Below, piece by piece: positions 50,624 through 61,839 of a stretch of 64,000 nucleotides of DNA (position 1 is its first letter; each line of letters begins with the position of its first letter). The DNA is from Cunninghamella blakesleeana (taxonomy: Eukaryota; Mucoromycota; Mucoromycetes; Mucorales; Cunninghamellaceae). The translations under genes and the position numbers were made by a program. The stretch is taken from positions 2,092,501 through 2,156,500 of the forward strand of contig JAFCIZ010000005.1 in NCBI GenBank assembly GCA_017871115.1. Direction: 5' to 3'. The notes under the pieces are model-generated. The model was not told the origin of the DNA, searched no databases, and worked only from the letters and a program-made list of their open reading frames with translations.

Positions 50624-50638
50624 AAAAAAAAAAAAAAA
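50624..50638 (+). repeat. poly(A) tail of the LINE
   Basis: Fifteen adenines end the element immediately before the second copy of the target-site duplication, as expected for target-primed reverse transcription of a polyadenylated RNA. Confidence 0.9.
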
Positions 50639-50653
50639 TCTCTTCCCCATATA
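50639..50653 (+). repeat. target-site duplication of the LINE, 3' copy
   Basis: Exact repeat of the 15 bases at 45068-45082. The lyase start codon lies 14 bases further on, at 50668. Confidence 0.9.
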
Positions 50654-50667
50654 TTTTTTCTTTTAGT

Positions 50668-51793
50668 ATGGAAAGCTTTTCATTACTAGAAACAATATTA
50701 TATGATCCTACTGAAGGTATATATATATATATATAATATAGGGACATTATTATTATTATTATTATTATCATTATTATTCATTTTCTTTTCATTTTGATAT
50801 TAATATTATTATTATCCATAGGTTTTTATTTACTTGAAGGTCATTTAAAACGTTTAACAAAAGCAGCAGAAGAGTTTAAATCGTTTCCAAAGCCTAACAT
50901 AGAGACTATTACTCAGCAGTTAAATGCAAACTTATCAGATACTCCACAACGTGTAAGTATATATAAATAAATCATAATCGTAATTATAATAAATAATAAT
51001 AACCTACGTTTTATTATTGTTATATTTTTATTTATTTCAGGTTCGATTATTGTATAATAGTGAAGGCGAAATAAAAATAGAATATACCCCACTTTTAACT
51101 ATTAATAGTATAGACACCTTAGACCAAGTAACTCATGATATGCAACCAATACTCAAAGTAACTTTGGATACTCAGCCTACAGACACGAAAACCAAATTCG
51201 TTTTACATAAAACCACTCATCGATCCATTTATAATGATGCTAGAGAACGGGTTCATGCAGGTGCAACTAATAATAACGACAATATCTTTGATGTCATTTT
51301 ATGGAATAAAAACCATCAAGTGACTGAAACTAGTATTTCAAATATTGCTATTGGTACCATGACACAAGATGGTACTTTTGAATGGAAAACTCCTTCTTTA
51401 GATTGTGGTAAACTTAATATAACAGTAAAATAAGAGTATAGAAGGTAATGTTTATTTTACACATATTGTGATAGGTCTCTTACCTGGTGTCTTTAGACAA
51501 CATTTATTAAATAAAGGTCAATTAATAGAAAGTAAGATAACAACTGATGATCTAATCAAGTCGCAAGAGGTATATCAAAAAAATTTCCTTTTTTTACTTT
51601 ATCCCATATTTTTCTTCCTTAATTTATAATCATCCCACTTTCCTCCCCCCCCCCCCCCCCCCCCCCTTCTCTTTCAAACTTTTATTTCTAAATCCCTATT
51701 AATTTTAAATTTATTTTATTTTATTTATAGACTGGTGATTTAATTGTATGTTTTAATTCTGTACGAAAAATATATAGAGTTCAATTAATATAG
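50668..51793 (+). CDS. ABZ2: aminodeoxychorismate lyase (class IV PLP enzyme)
   Basis: PLP enzyme that splits 4-amino-4-deoxychorismate into p-aminobenzoate and pyruvate for folate synthesis. Five exons (50668-50716, 50822-50952, 51041-51407, 51475-51569, 51731-51793) sum to 705 nt, 234 aa. The start MESFSLLETILYDPTEGFYLLEGHLKRL is typical of fungal members. The PLP lysine is in FVLHKTTHRSIYNDARER; the cofactor-phosphate block is VTETSISNIAI; the C-terminal LLPGVFRQHLLNKGQL is also conserved. The donor at 51408 must be used, giving DCG-LLPGV; reading through instead meets a stop, which could look like a frameshift. The LINE ends 29 bp before this start codon, so the gene's original upstream sequence now lies more than 5 kb away. 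The intron at 51570-51730 contains a 22-C tract. Confidence 0.92.
51645..51666 (+). repeat. poly-C tract in ABZ2 intron
   Basis: Twenty-two consecutive cytosines on the + strand (guanines on the other), inside the last intron of the lyase gene and preceded by a C/T-rich run. Homopolymers elsewhere in this window are all A or T, so this is an outlier; its exact length may be a sequencing approximation. Confidence 0.9.
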
Positions 51794-52749
51794 AGTCATA
51801 GGATCTTTTTTCTTTAAATTTTAAATACATTTTTATATATATATAATTAAGGATATGTACGCCGATCTTATCTAAACATTTTGGAATGATGGTTATGCAT
51901 GTTATATATCAAAAAAATAAAAATAAAAATAAAGTAAAATAAAATAAAGAAAAATTGCTTCAAGGGATAATAATGACTACAAAAATATATATGGTTTTCA
52001 ACTCATCTTCCCCCCCACTCTCCCACCCCCCCCTCATATTACTTTTTTTTTTTCATTTTTTTTTCAACTTCCTCGGAAAAAAATAATAAATAATGATATA
52101 TTTATTTATAATAGTATAAAAAACTACTTAACTTGCCATAGTATATTTTATTTAAGGTCAAATGATATTTTGTCTTTAACCATGTATACCTCCTATTTTA
52201 TTTATTTATTATTAAAGTTGGGTATTATAATGATCACTTATATATTAGTTACTTTCAACACAAATATATATGTAATAATAATAATATTAATAGTATACTT
52301 ATATGCCAAAAAAGAAAGAGAGAAAGTGAATATAAACCAATTAAAATGCTCTCCCCTTTTTTGCTTAAAAAAAAAATGGGTCGGGCTTTTCCCATTTATT
52401 TCCTTTACTCTTTTTTTTTTTTTGTTAAAAAAAAAAGAAAAAAAAAAACTTTTTATCTTCTTTTTCTTTTCTTTTTATATCACTATTTTAAATATATTCT
52501 TTTTTTTTTTTTATTTATTTATTTATTTTATTCCTCTTTCTTATATTTATACCTCTCTCTTTTTATTTTTTTTTACATTTATATATAAAAAAACCATAAC
52601 TCATTTTTAATATTCATTGATAGACATATATTATATTATATATGTACATTTATATATATTCTACCTACATAAACTTAAAACCGATCAATACATAAAAATA
52701 ATATAAGAAAGGAAAAAAAAAAAAAAAGAGAGGGAGAATACAAGAAAAT
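51794..52749. other. intergenic, promoter of the second Zn(II)2Cys6 factor
   Basis: 956 bp. It contains a C-rich patch at about 52008-52032 (CCCCCCCACTCTCCCACCCCC-like), long T-runs and A-runs from 52360 to 52520, and a TA-rich leader. The low-complexity Lys/Phe-rich open frames from 52170 to 52610 are not considered genes. Confidence 0.45.
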
Positions 52750-55700
52750 ATGAACAACAAAGAAAATAATAATTCAATAGTAAAACAACCAAATACTTCA
52801 ACTACCACCACTCAAACCAATAAACGTGTTAAAGTGACATTAGCATGTGCAGTGTGTCGTAAAAAGAAAGTAAAGTGTGATGGTGTTCAACCTACTTGTT
52901 CAAGGTGTCATACTATGGGTTTTGATTGTCATTATTCTGATCCTCCAAAGAAAAGAGGACCCCCTAAAGGTCAAGTTGAAATTATTGAGAGTCGTGCCCA
53001 TAGAATAGAATCATTAAGAGTTGGGGCCGCTGCTACTAAAAATCATTCTGATCACAAGATACCTTCTTCAGCTGGTAAATAAAATAATATATATATATCA
53101 ATCCGTACTACCTTATTATCAATTATTATTCCTTATTATTTATTTTATTCTTGACAAATCATTTTAATCATGAATTTTTTTATTTTTATTTTTATATTAT
53201 ATTTTTTACGTAGTACTCCACCCTGTGATCAATAATAACAACAATAATAACAATATGAATAATGATGTTAGAATTTCTTTATCGAGCAAACCTGCTACTA
53301 TTTATTCTAAAAATACTATAATGTGTCTTATATCAGGGGCTGTCGATACTATGCATTCCAATAAAAAGAATTTATCTCAGTCAAATACGCCTGTACGTTT
53401 ATAGATAAGAATTGAAAAATTAGAAATATATATAAAATTAATAATATAGTTGAGTGGAAGAAACCAGTCCACTGATAAGTTCTATTTTTCTTCTCTAGGG
53501 CAGCCAATACACTAGGTCCGATTTTGATATGAAAGATAATCCAAAAGCTAAAAATAATGTTTATGATTGGGCAACTTATTATTTTAATTATTTCAACATA
53601 TTTTTCCCTGTCCTTTCAAAACCCCATTTTATGCGGCAACTCTCTCATCGTCATCATCAAAATGTTGATCATTTGCTTCTTTATGCGGTTTCGGCTATTG
53701 GTTCTCAATATTCTAATTCAGATGGTAATAATGAACAAAGTCAATTTTATTTTGAAAAATGTATGGCTATTTTGAATACGTCACTTGATACTGCTACACT
53801 ATCTACTGTTCAGGTAAATAATAATTTTTGTTTAATATAACCCTATTTGTTTATTTGTTTTGTTTTGTTTTTTTTTCTGCAAAATAAATAAATATATTAT
53901 AGTAATAATAACAATAATAATAATAATAGTTTATATTAATATCTCCTTCTCTTTCTTTTATTATTTATTTATTTATTTATTTATTTATTATTTAATTATC
54001 ATTAGGCATTGGTGATATTATGCTGGTATGCTTATCTCTTGGGTAATATGCAAACTTGTTGTGAATTACGTCAACTTCTTGTCAAGGCAACAAATGACCT
54101 TCAACTGTACCGAGACCCCGATTCTACCCTAGGAATTGTTACTATTGAAATGCGTAGACGTGCCTTTTGGATTAGTTTTGTAATTGATCAATGGCTTTCA
54201 TGTTGTACTGGTGAACGGTTTTTTATTTTACAGGACGGTTGGAATTGTCAATATCCTCAATTAGAAGACAGTCAATTATTAATTATTGATAGTAAACAAT
54301 GGAAATCTGTGCAACAACAAGAACAGCATCTTGATTCCTTTTTATACCCTTCTTCTCATCATGATGATGATAACATTAGCCAAAATAATGATGAAATACA
54401 CGATTTATCTGCTGAATATGCTTTACAAATAACCGCTTTTTCTGAAATGATTAAATTAGCTCGTATTGTCGGTGATATGCATAGTCTTTATACATCATCC
54501 TCTCCCTCTCTTATTCAATACCATCAACCTTTAATCATATCTCAATTAACAGATTGGTTGGTACGACTTCCTCCTTATCTTGAATATGGAAAACCAATGG
54601 ATGATTCTCCTCCTTCTCCTATTGCTCGTATATACCATGTCTTTTATTATACATTGCAAATTATGCTTTATCAACCACTTTTACAAAATGATTTACTTTA
54701 TTCTAATACGTTGTTATATAAAAATGTAAATGACCCTAAACAACAACAACATAAGCAAGATAATAATAATAATAATAATATACCAGATAGTAATATGGCA
54801 AGAACAATATGTACAAATGCTGCAAATACTATTATTCATATTGCGGAACAAATGATTCAACATAAGCAACATTTGTATTTAAAAAATACATTCATGGCAT
54901 CTTTTACCTTTGCAGTTTCTATTCATCTTGATAATGCTATCCAGCTTGATCAAAAACGCCATGGTGTCTCTTCATTACTTTGTCTTGATAAAAGTATACG
55001 CGTATTAAAAAAATGTAACGGTAGCCTTTTATCCACTACAGAATTTGATCAGTTGGTAGATCGGTTTTTATTAGATCATTATGGAATTCATCTATATGAT
55101 GACGAAAACGATAATACTGATAGTGATCCCCTTTCTCAACATAATCACCACTATCCACAACAACAAAATGATCCTAATATCCTTACTGGGAAGCTTAATT
55201 TAAAAAAAAGAAACAGCTATCATATTAAAGATAATGATGAATCTGTTGATATCAACTCTATACCCGATTATGGAAACAATGATTCTCATCCAACAAAACG
55301 AAAAATGTATCATAATAAAGGTTCTAGCCTTTACCAGCCTTCATTATTAACTAATGAAAATAAGAATAAAAATAATAGCCAGCATCATCAGGATAATGAT
55401 TTGTTGGATATTAAATTAGAAAGTTTATTAAGTACAGCAACAACAACAACAACTACCGCTAACTCGAGTGATCCAACTATTTCTTTGACTTTAAATTCTT
55501 GGTTAAACGACCATCACGGAGATCCATTCTTAACAATAAATCAACTTAAATCATCCCCAACATCGTTATCTTCTAACCTTCCACCACAGTATTCTTCTAA
55601 TTCTTTTTGGCCATCAACTACTTCTCATTCCAATTCACCAACAAATTCATTACATTCGCCTCCATTAGTATCATCTGATGATTCATCATTATATTCGCCC

Positions 55701-56057
55701 ACATTATCAAATGATTATAATACCTCTTATGATATATCTAGTGCTACGTTTTCAACAATGAATCAGAATATAAATATAAATAATAATGATAGTAGTAATA
55801 TTAATAATAATTCCCAAGCTACTACAACTTCTTATTGTTATTATATGTTAGATAACGATAAATACTTTAAATCTATCAATACCTTTTATCCTCTTCCTCC
55901 TCCTTCTTCATCATCTTCACCTTCTTCCTCCTCTTCCCTTCTTCCTTCTACAGTAACGACAACTGCAGCTTCATCATCATCGCCATTCTCATCAATACAT
56001 GATTTTTATGATTTCCTTTCAGATACCCTTGTTACTTTAAATAATCAAAATTATTAA
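52750..56057 (+). CDS. Zn(II)2Cys6 transcription factor, RGPPKG type
   Basis: Nuclear DNA-binding regulator. Four exons (52750-53074, 53214-53392, 53499-53813, 54006-56057) sum to 2871 nt, 956 aa. The complete cluster is CAVCRKKKVKC-DGVQPT-CSRCHTMGFDC in exon 1, flanked by NKRVKVTLA and followed by PPKKRGPPKGQVEIIESRAHRIESL. The middle homology region runs from DWATYYFNYFNIFFPVLSKPHF through ALVILCWYAYLLGNMQTCCEL to MRRRAFWISFVIDQWLSCCTGE. An Asn/Asp-rich and Ser/Pro-rich C-terminal third looks disordered and activation-type (poly-Ser near the end). It shares the KKRGPPKG linker and general layout with the factor at 18.9-23.4 kb, so the two are related, but they diverge elsewhere. Target genes unknown. 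Confidence 0.93.
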
Positions 56058-56621
56058 TATGATATATTTATACATATATTATGCTTTTTTTTTTATTACA
56101 ATACCCTGCCCTATCCTTTATATATACTTCATGACCTTTTTTTTTATTTTATGTTTGATGTGTAAGTACATTATATTATTGGTATATTTTTTTCACTTTT
56201 TTTTTATTTTATGATATATATACGTATATATTTATTTTTTAAACCTTCATGCTTTATTTTACTTTTTTTTTAAAAAAAAACTTCATAATTCATATTGAGC
56301 TCTGGTTCTGCCTTGGTATATGCATCTCTATTTTTTTTTTTATATTTTTTTTTTTTTAATACATTTATATATAGTTATTTTCATTATTATTTTAATTTTT
56401 ATATATAAATATATAATCATAGTAATAAATCATAATCATGCATTATTAATATTTTATTATTTTTTTCCATAAAAATGAGTGTTATTCACGTGTTTTTGAA
56501 ATAAACTCTATTTTATCAATTATTATATCATATTTCTCATTTATTATAAAAGATTAATCACAATATTCTTTTATTTGTTTTTTATTTATTTTTGGTTAAT
56601 ATAAAGTATGTTAAATTTGCT
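56058..56621. other. intergenic between convergent genes
   Basis: 564 bp with the 3' ends of the Zn(II)2Cys6 factor (+) and the SNF2 gene (-). T-runs on the + strand and TA repeats; nothing else seen. Confidence 0.4.
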
Positions 56622-59225
56622 CTAGATCTCTTCAAATCTTTGACGTTTATGTTTATCAACTACCTTTTCAAATAATTCATTCTATAATAAATAAAATAAT
56701 AATAATAATAAAATATAATTGTTAAATAATTATTCATTTTTACATGCTTTAATAATAAATAATTTATATACTTTATATAATTCATTTACCTTTCTTTTAA
56801 GCACATTATCCAGCAGTCCTTCTTCAACAGTACCTTTCATAATTAATGTATGTACATATGTTTCCTTTTCTTGTTTCATACGATGAATTCTTGCAATAGC
56901 TTGATCTATTTTAAAATAATAATTATAGTCATAACCATAAGGATGAGTATACTATTTTCATTACTATTTTATTAATAATAATAATAAATAATAATAAATA
57001 AATGATTTAAAAATATGTTTACCCATTGTAGCTAAAATATAAATAAATAATAAATAATAAATAAAATAAGGGGAGCAGTTAATTTACATGTTTTAAAATA
57101 ATATAATTGCAGTTGACTTTTTTTTTTATGTATTATGTTTTACCAGGATTCCACCATCGATCCATTAATACCATATGGTTAGCACGCTGAAGATTTAAGC
57201 CTATACCACCAGCTTTCAGTGAAAGCAATAGTACTTGATAGGATGGGTTAAAATTAAATCGTTCTAAGCTAAATTTACGAGCCGAAATTGACATATCACC
57301 ATTATCTATTTAGATTTATGCAAAAGTAATAATAATAATAATAATAATATAAATCTATCATTTATATATAATACTAATACTAATAATAATAAATCAAAAT
57401 ACACTTACAGCTTACATGGTCGATCTTGAGAGATACTAATATTTTTGAAATTAATACTAAAAAGTCTACAAACTACAAAAAAAAAAGAGAGAATGGACCA
57501 GTAAAAATTAGAAATATATAATTAATACTAGTTATTTATATATGTGTATGTATATGGGAATACCTGGGATACAACAACAATTTTTTCATCAGGATTTTCA
57601 TGTAATTTCTTTTTCAAAAATTCAATTAACCAGCTTGTTTTAGTTGAGTAAGGAATATAAGGTAATTTTAATAATTCATCCATATTTGGTTGAGTAATTA
57701 CTTCTGGTTCACATTGATCACTGTCATAATAATAATAAATTAAAAATAATATTAAAAAATTATCTCATTTTTTTACTATTATAATTATTATAATTTCATC
57801 TCTTTTATTATTACTTACTAGAAGTCTTTAATAATACCACACACTTCTCGTAATTCTGAATTATTTCCACTACCTTTTTCTCCAGTCCAATGCCGTGGTT
57901 GACTATTCAATATATTGGCCACATCCGTTTCACTATATTTTCTAGCATTAGGAATTAAATCAGGAAACTTTTGAATTAATAGTTGGTGATGAGCACATGC
58001 TTAACCAATGGTAATAAATAAATATAAATAATATTATTAAATTAATATTACGTTCCATTTACTCAATTCCTTAATTTTTCTGTCATACCTACCTTGTTTT
58101 AATCGCAAATACAATAGAGCAGATTTTAATGCCACTTCAGAAAAATCTTGAGACTTTTGCCAATGTTTCAATTGTTTATATAAAATTTGTTCCAAGTAAT
58201 CATATAAAGCCCGCTCAGGTTCAGAGAAATCCAAAAGAATACGTTTTACTTTAAGTTTACTAATTCTAAGTTCATCCTTTAATTCTTGCTTTTTTCGCCG
58301 TATCATGTGTTCATTAAGAATTTCTGAAAGGTATTCCAAATCCAACCTTTTGTTCGTTGGTACTTCAATTCCTAAAAATTTAAAAGTTGGGAATAATTCG
58401 GAAACGTCATTCTAATAATGATAATATAATAATATAATAATAATAATAATAATTTTTTAATTTTGTCATGATTATTTTCATAGATATTAAACAATTAAAA
58501 CTTACTTGAATTGGAGTACCCGTTAAACACCACTTATAAGTTGTTTGTAAATCAAGAATTGCTCTGCATAATAGTGTTTTTAAATTTCTTAACTTATTGC
58601 TTTCATCTAAAAATAATATTTTTTATAAAAATTAAAATGGATTAAGGATAACATGTCAAGTATTTAATAAAACACTATTAAATGATAATAATAGTAATAA
58701 CATTGGTATCCCACCTAATACAACTCGGAACCAGTGTGTTGCCAAAAGTGGTGATGGCAATTTTAAAGTTTGTTGTCGTTTATATTCGGATCTTATTCTG
58801 TCATATGTTGTGATTACTATTTTGAAACAAGTTTCTAGTAATTATAAACAACATATATTAACATTAAATTTATTTTAACTATTTATAATTATAATCATTT
58901 GTTTGTTTATCCACTTTACGATCAATTAGTTCTACTGTATCATCCCCATAAACAAAATAAGGCAAGCTACCATAGTTGGATTTTGTACGTATTTCATTAG
59001 TCCAATGATCAGCAACCTACTTTATATACGTATATATTAATCATCGATTCATATTATTTTCCTCTGTATAAAATATAAATAATATTTTTATATATTACCC
59101 CATGAGAAGGTACTACTATCAAGGTTTTTGCACGAAGATTTAATCTTGGTTGTTGGCGTATGGTTAATTCTAAGATTTGTAAAGTCTATGTATTGTACGA
59201 TATATATATATATTAATATCCTCTT

Positions 59226-59263
<38 letters not shown>

Positions 59264-60093
59264 TATTCCCTGCCAAACTAAACATTTCCATACCTTTCCT
59301 AAGCCCATCTTTACAATAAATTAAAAATGATAATAAAAAAGTAAAGTTTATTAGTATTGATTTATCTTTTACATACTCACATATAAATTTATATTTATAG
59401 TCAGATATGGTTTTTATAATACTATTTATTTACCTCGTCTCCTAAAATGCCACCTCTGTATTTTTGTTCCATTTCAATCATTTGTTTAACACCATTAACT
59501 TGATGTGATTTTAAATTAATATTATCTTGAAGACTTGCATGAACTAAAGTATAAATGAATAATTGAATATATAATAATAATAATAAAAATACATATATTA
59601 GTCAAGGTATACATATAAGTTGATTATAAAACTTTCATTAATATAAACATATACACACCAGCATTTAAATCAATATCTGGAATTTCAGAAACATTAGGGT
59701 AAGTAGCTACAAGGATATGATCTTTATCTATTAATAAGAAAAAAAAAGTGATATAACATACTACATATTAATACAAAGGGTAGATATTTTGTTAAAGTTA
59801 TTATGATTGCATATTTATATTTTACCTCTTAACCAAAATGCGTTTTCAACAGAATGATATAAACCACCAGTATCAATATAAACGTGATAATCAGTATTTG
59901 GTAACCATTCTTTGGGGAACAAAGTACATAATCGCGATAAAAGTGTTGTTAAATCTTCGTTTTCATGAATATGAATCCAATATTTTGTACCTGTCACTGT
60001 TGCACGTACAATTAATCTTATAATTGATTTATCTCCACTTCTACACTTAATACAAGAAGACAAACCACTAGATACTGTTATTCCTGCAGTCAT
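56622..60093 (-). CDS. SNF2-family DNA-dependent ATPase (Rad5/Rad16-like, no RING seen)
   Basis: Chromatin or DNA-repair translocase of helicase superfamily 2. The start [17 protein letters not shown] is at 60093; more than a dozen exons. Lobe 1: [38 protein letters not shown] (Walker A), [45 protein letters not shown] (motif II) and [10 protein letters not shown]. Then [18 protein letters not shown] and [10 protein letters not shown]. Lobe 2: [37 protein letters not shown] block with [39 protein letters not shown] (motifs V-VI). The end ..[21 protein letters not shown] lies at 56622. Motif II reads DESN where most relatives have DEAH or DEGH. A 15-nt exon (59294-59308) encodes MGLGK and a 9-nt exon (57023-57031) supplies ATM. 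No RING finger was found between the lobes. Confidence 0.9.
59228..59260 (+). repeat. 33-T homopolymer in a SNF2-gene intron
   Basis: Uninterrupted run of 33 thymines on the + strand, a poly-A run in the sense of the gene, in the roughly 107-bp intron just after the 15-nt microexon. Confidence 0.9.
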
Positions 60094-60501
60094 TTTTTAT
60101 ATATAGGTGCGATTGAGTTTATTAAAAGAAGTGTTGGAATGAAAAATTAAAAGGAAAAGGAAAGAGAAAGAAAAAAAAAATAGATTCATTTTTTGTATTA
60201 CTTTTTTTTCAAACCCCTCTATACTAATACACTCAATTTTACTGCAAATCAAAAATAAATACAAATATGGTAACGTTGCGATAATAAAACTATAGCTAAA
60301 ACAGGTTCATTCTATTTACTTGCTTATTTTTTATTGTATAGAATTATACGCTACATAAAAATTATTCTATCGTCAAATATATATATATATATATTATACT
60401 AATTTTTTAATAGTTTACATATGAGTATTTCATTATTTTTCAAAGTATTATTTCATATATATAGCCTTTTGGTTTTAATTATTATTACTCATCTTTTCTT
60501 T

Positions 60502-60503
<2 letters not shown>

Positions 60504-60535
<32 letters not shown>
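60504..60535 (+). repeat. 32-T homopolymer
   Basis: Uninterrupted thymine run in the intergenic region upstream of the SNF2-family gene. Confidence 0.9.
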
Positions 60536-60536
<1 letters not shown>

Positions 60537-60756
60537 ATCAATGCATTTCTTTTTTTCTTTAGGTATTTCATTAGAAAATACATTAGAAAATAAATAATTA
60601 ATAACTATTTGCTTATTTAAAAATAAAAAAAATAGTGTCTATTTAATAAATAATAAAAAGTAATATGCTACTGCAATTATATTACGTCCTGTTAAAACAT
60701 TATTAGAGTGATGTATGTGGTAGAGTATTTTATGTGTAATTGAATAATCACCAGAT

Positions 60757-60760
<4 letters not shown>

Positions 60761-60795
<35 letters not shown>
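60761..60795 (+). repeat. TA dinucleotide repeat
   Basis: About 17 perfect TA units, the longest of many TA blocks in this window. Confidence 0.9.
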
Positions 60796-60797
<2 letters not shown>

Positions 60798-61442
60798 AGG
60801 CATCAATGAATTCATTTTTGGTTGTTAATATTTAAGATACTCTTCAAAATTGGCAAGTATTCAAAACCACATGGCATGTTTCCTGTTGAACTGCTTCGGC
60901 TGAAACTAGCTTTAATCCATATAAACTATACCAAAATATATACCTATAGCTTAGTACACGTATAATACCATTTTCCCTTTGTTCGATTACTGTTAATAGT
61001 TTTTTATTTTTTATTTTTCCATCATTACAAGTTTATTTTATTTTTATTTTTTCATCTTATTTTAATATTGTAGTCAACTATATGTTAAAAATTACAAAAT
61101 TTGATTTTCTATAAGGACCCTATCTGTACAATCTTTTTTCTCACCTTTTTACTTTATACTATCTCTGCCACATAATAATTTTATTATATTACTAAACTTA
61201 ATAATTGGATGTTAGGAAATCTAAAAAAAATTACATGTTATGCATAACTTTCCTTTTATAGATTCCAAAAAAATTTATAGCGTAGCGTGAGTATAAGTGT
61301 GTGGTAAAAACTCATTAAATATTTATGAAAATGAAGAGAGATGATTTATTTGATGATAATATGCAAAATATTCTAAATAAAATAAGTAATAAATAATAAA
61401 TAATACAAGCTTTTTATATATCGATGAATTAAAAAGTTTTTT

Positions 61443-61805
61443 TTAATAACATCTACATGATAACTTCCCAACATAATAACTTATTGCCATCAAAAAGAAA
61501 ATCAAAGATAATTGCTGTCCATTGAATGATAAGTTTTCTCCAATAACAATAATACTATTATTACGTGGTCGTATCTAAATAATAATAACAATAAATGTAA
61601 TAAAAATTATAATAATAGTAAGTAAATATTAACAATGTATTTATATATATACAGTTAAGTTATGATCAATTACCATTGGTGTTTCTAAAGATGTAGCAGG
61701 ATTAAAAGGAGGATGTATGCTTGGGATATCATTATGAGAATCTGTATATACACAGTTTTAATAAATAAGTTAAATATACACGTTATAAAATACTAGCATA
61801 TCTAT

Positions 61806-61839
<34 letters not shown>

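Larger units (their letters stand above)
45083..50638 (+). mobile_element. L1-like non-LTR retrotransposon (LINE), structurally intact
   Basis: 5556-bp element with two open ORFs (45084-46655 and 46655-50422), about 200 bp of 3' UTR, and a tail of 15 adenines at 50624-50638. It is flanked by a perfect 15-bp target-site duplication. ORF1 has zinc knuckles; ORF2 has an AP-type endonuclease and reverse transcriptase, the L1/Tad-like arrangement without a visible RNase H. Only one base precedes the ORF1 start codon, so there is essentially no 5' UTR. The copy is either slightly 5'-truncated or uses upstream host sequence as promoter. No stop or frameshift interrupts either ORF, which suggests a young insertion. 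Confidence 0.94.
60094..61442. other. intergenic, promoter of SNF2 gene and 3' flank of START gene
   Basis: 1.35 kb without an open frame of note. Includes a 32-T homopolymer at 60504-60535 and a 35-bp TA repeat at 60761-60795. A less AT-rich stretch lies at about 60840-60960. No RNA gene identified. Confidence 0.45.

Noticed and set aside
51408..51474. Apparent in-frame stop and possible frameshift in the aminodeoxychorismate lyase gene
   Set aside because: A 67-bp intron with a GTAAAC donor and GATAG acceptor restores the conserved DCG-LLPGV join, and the total length is divisible by three.
52170..52610. 146-aa hydrophobic Lys/Phe-rich frame and its 80-aa overlap
   Set aside because: They are made of translated A and T runs, with no family resemblance or splice context.
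59128..59319. 63-aa frame containing a poly-Phe run
   Set aside because: It crosses the 33-T homopolymer in an intron of the opposite-strand SNF2 gene.
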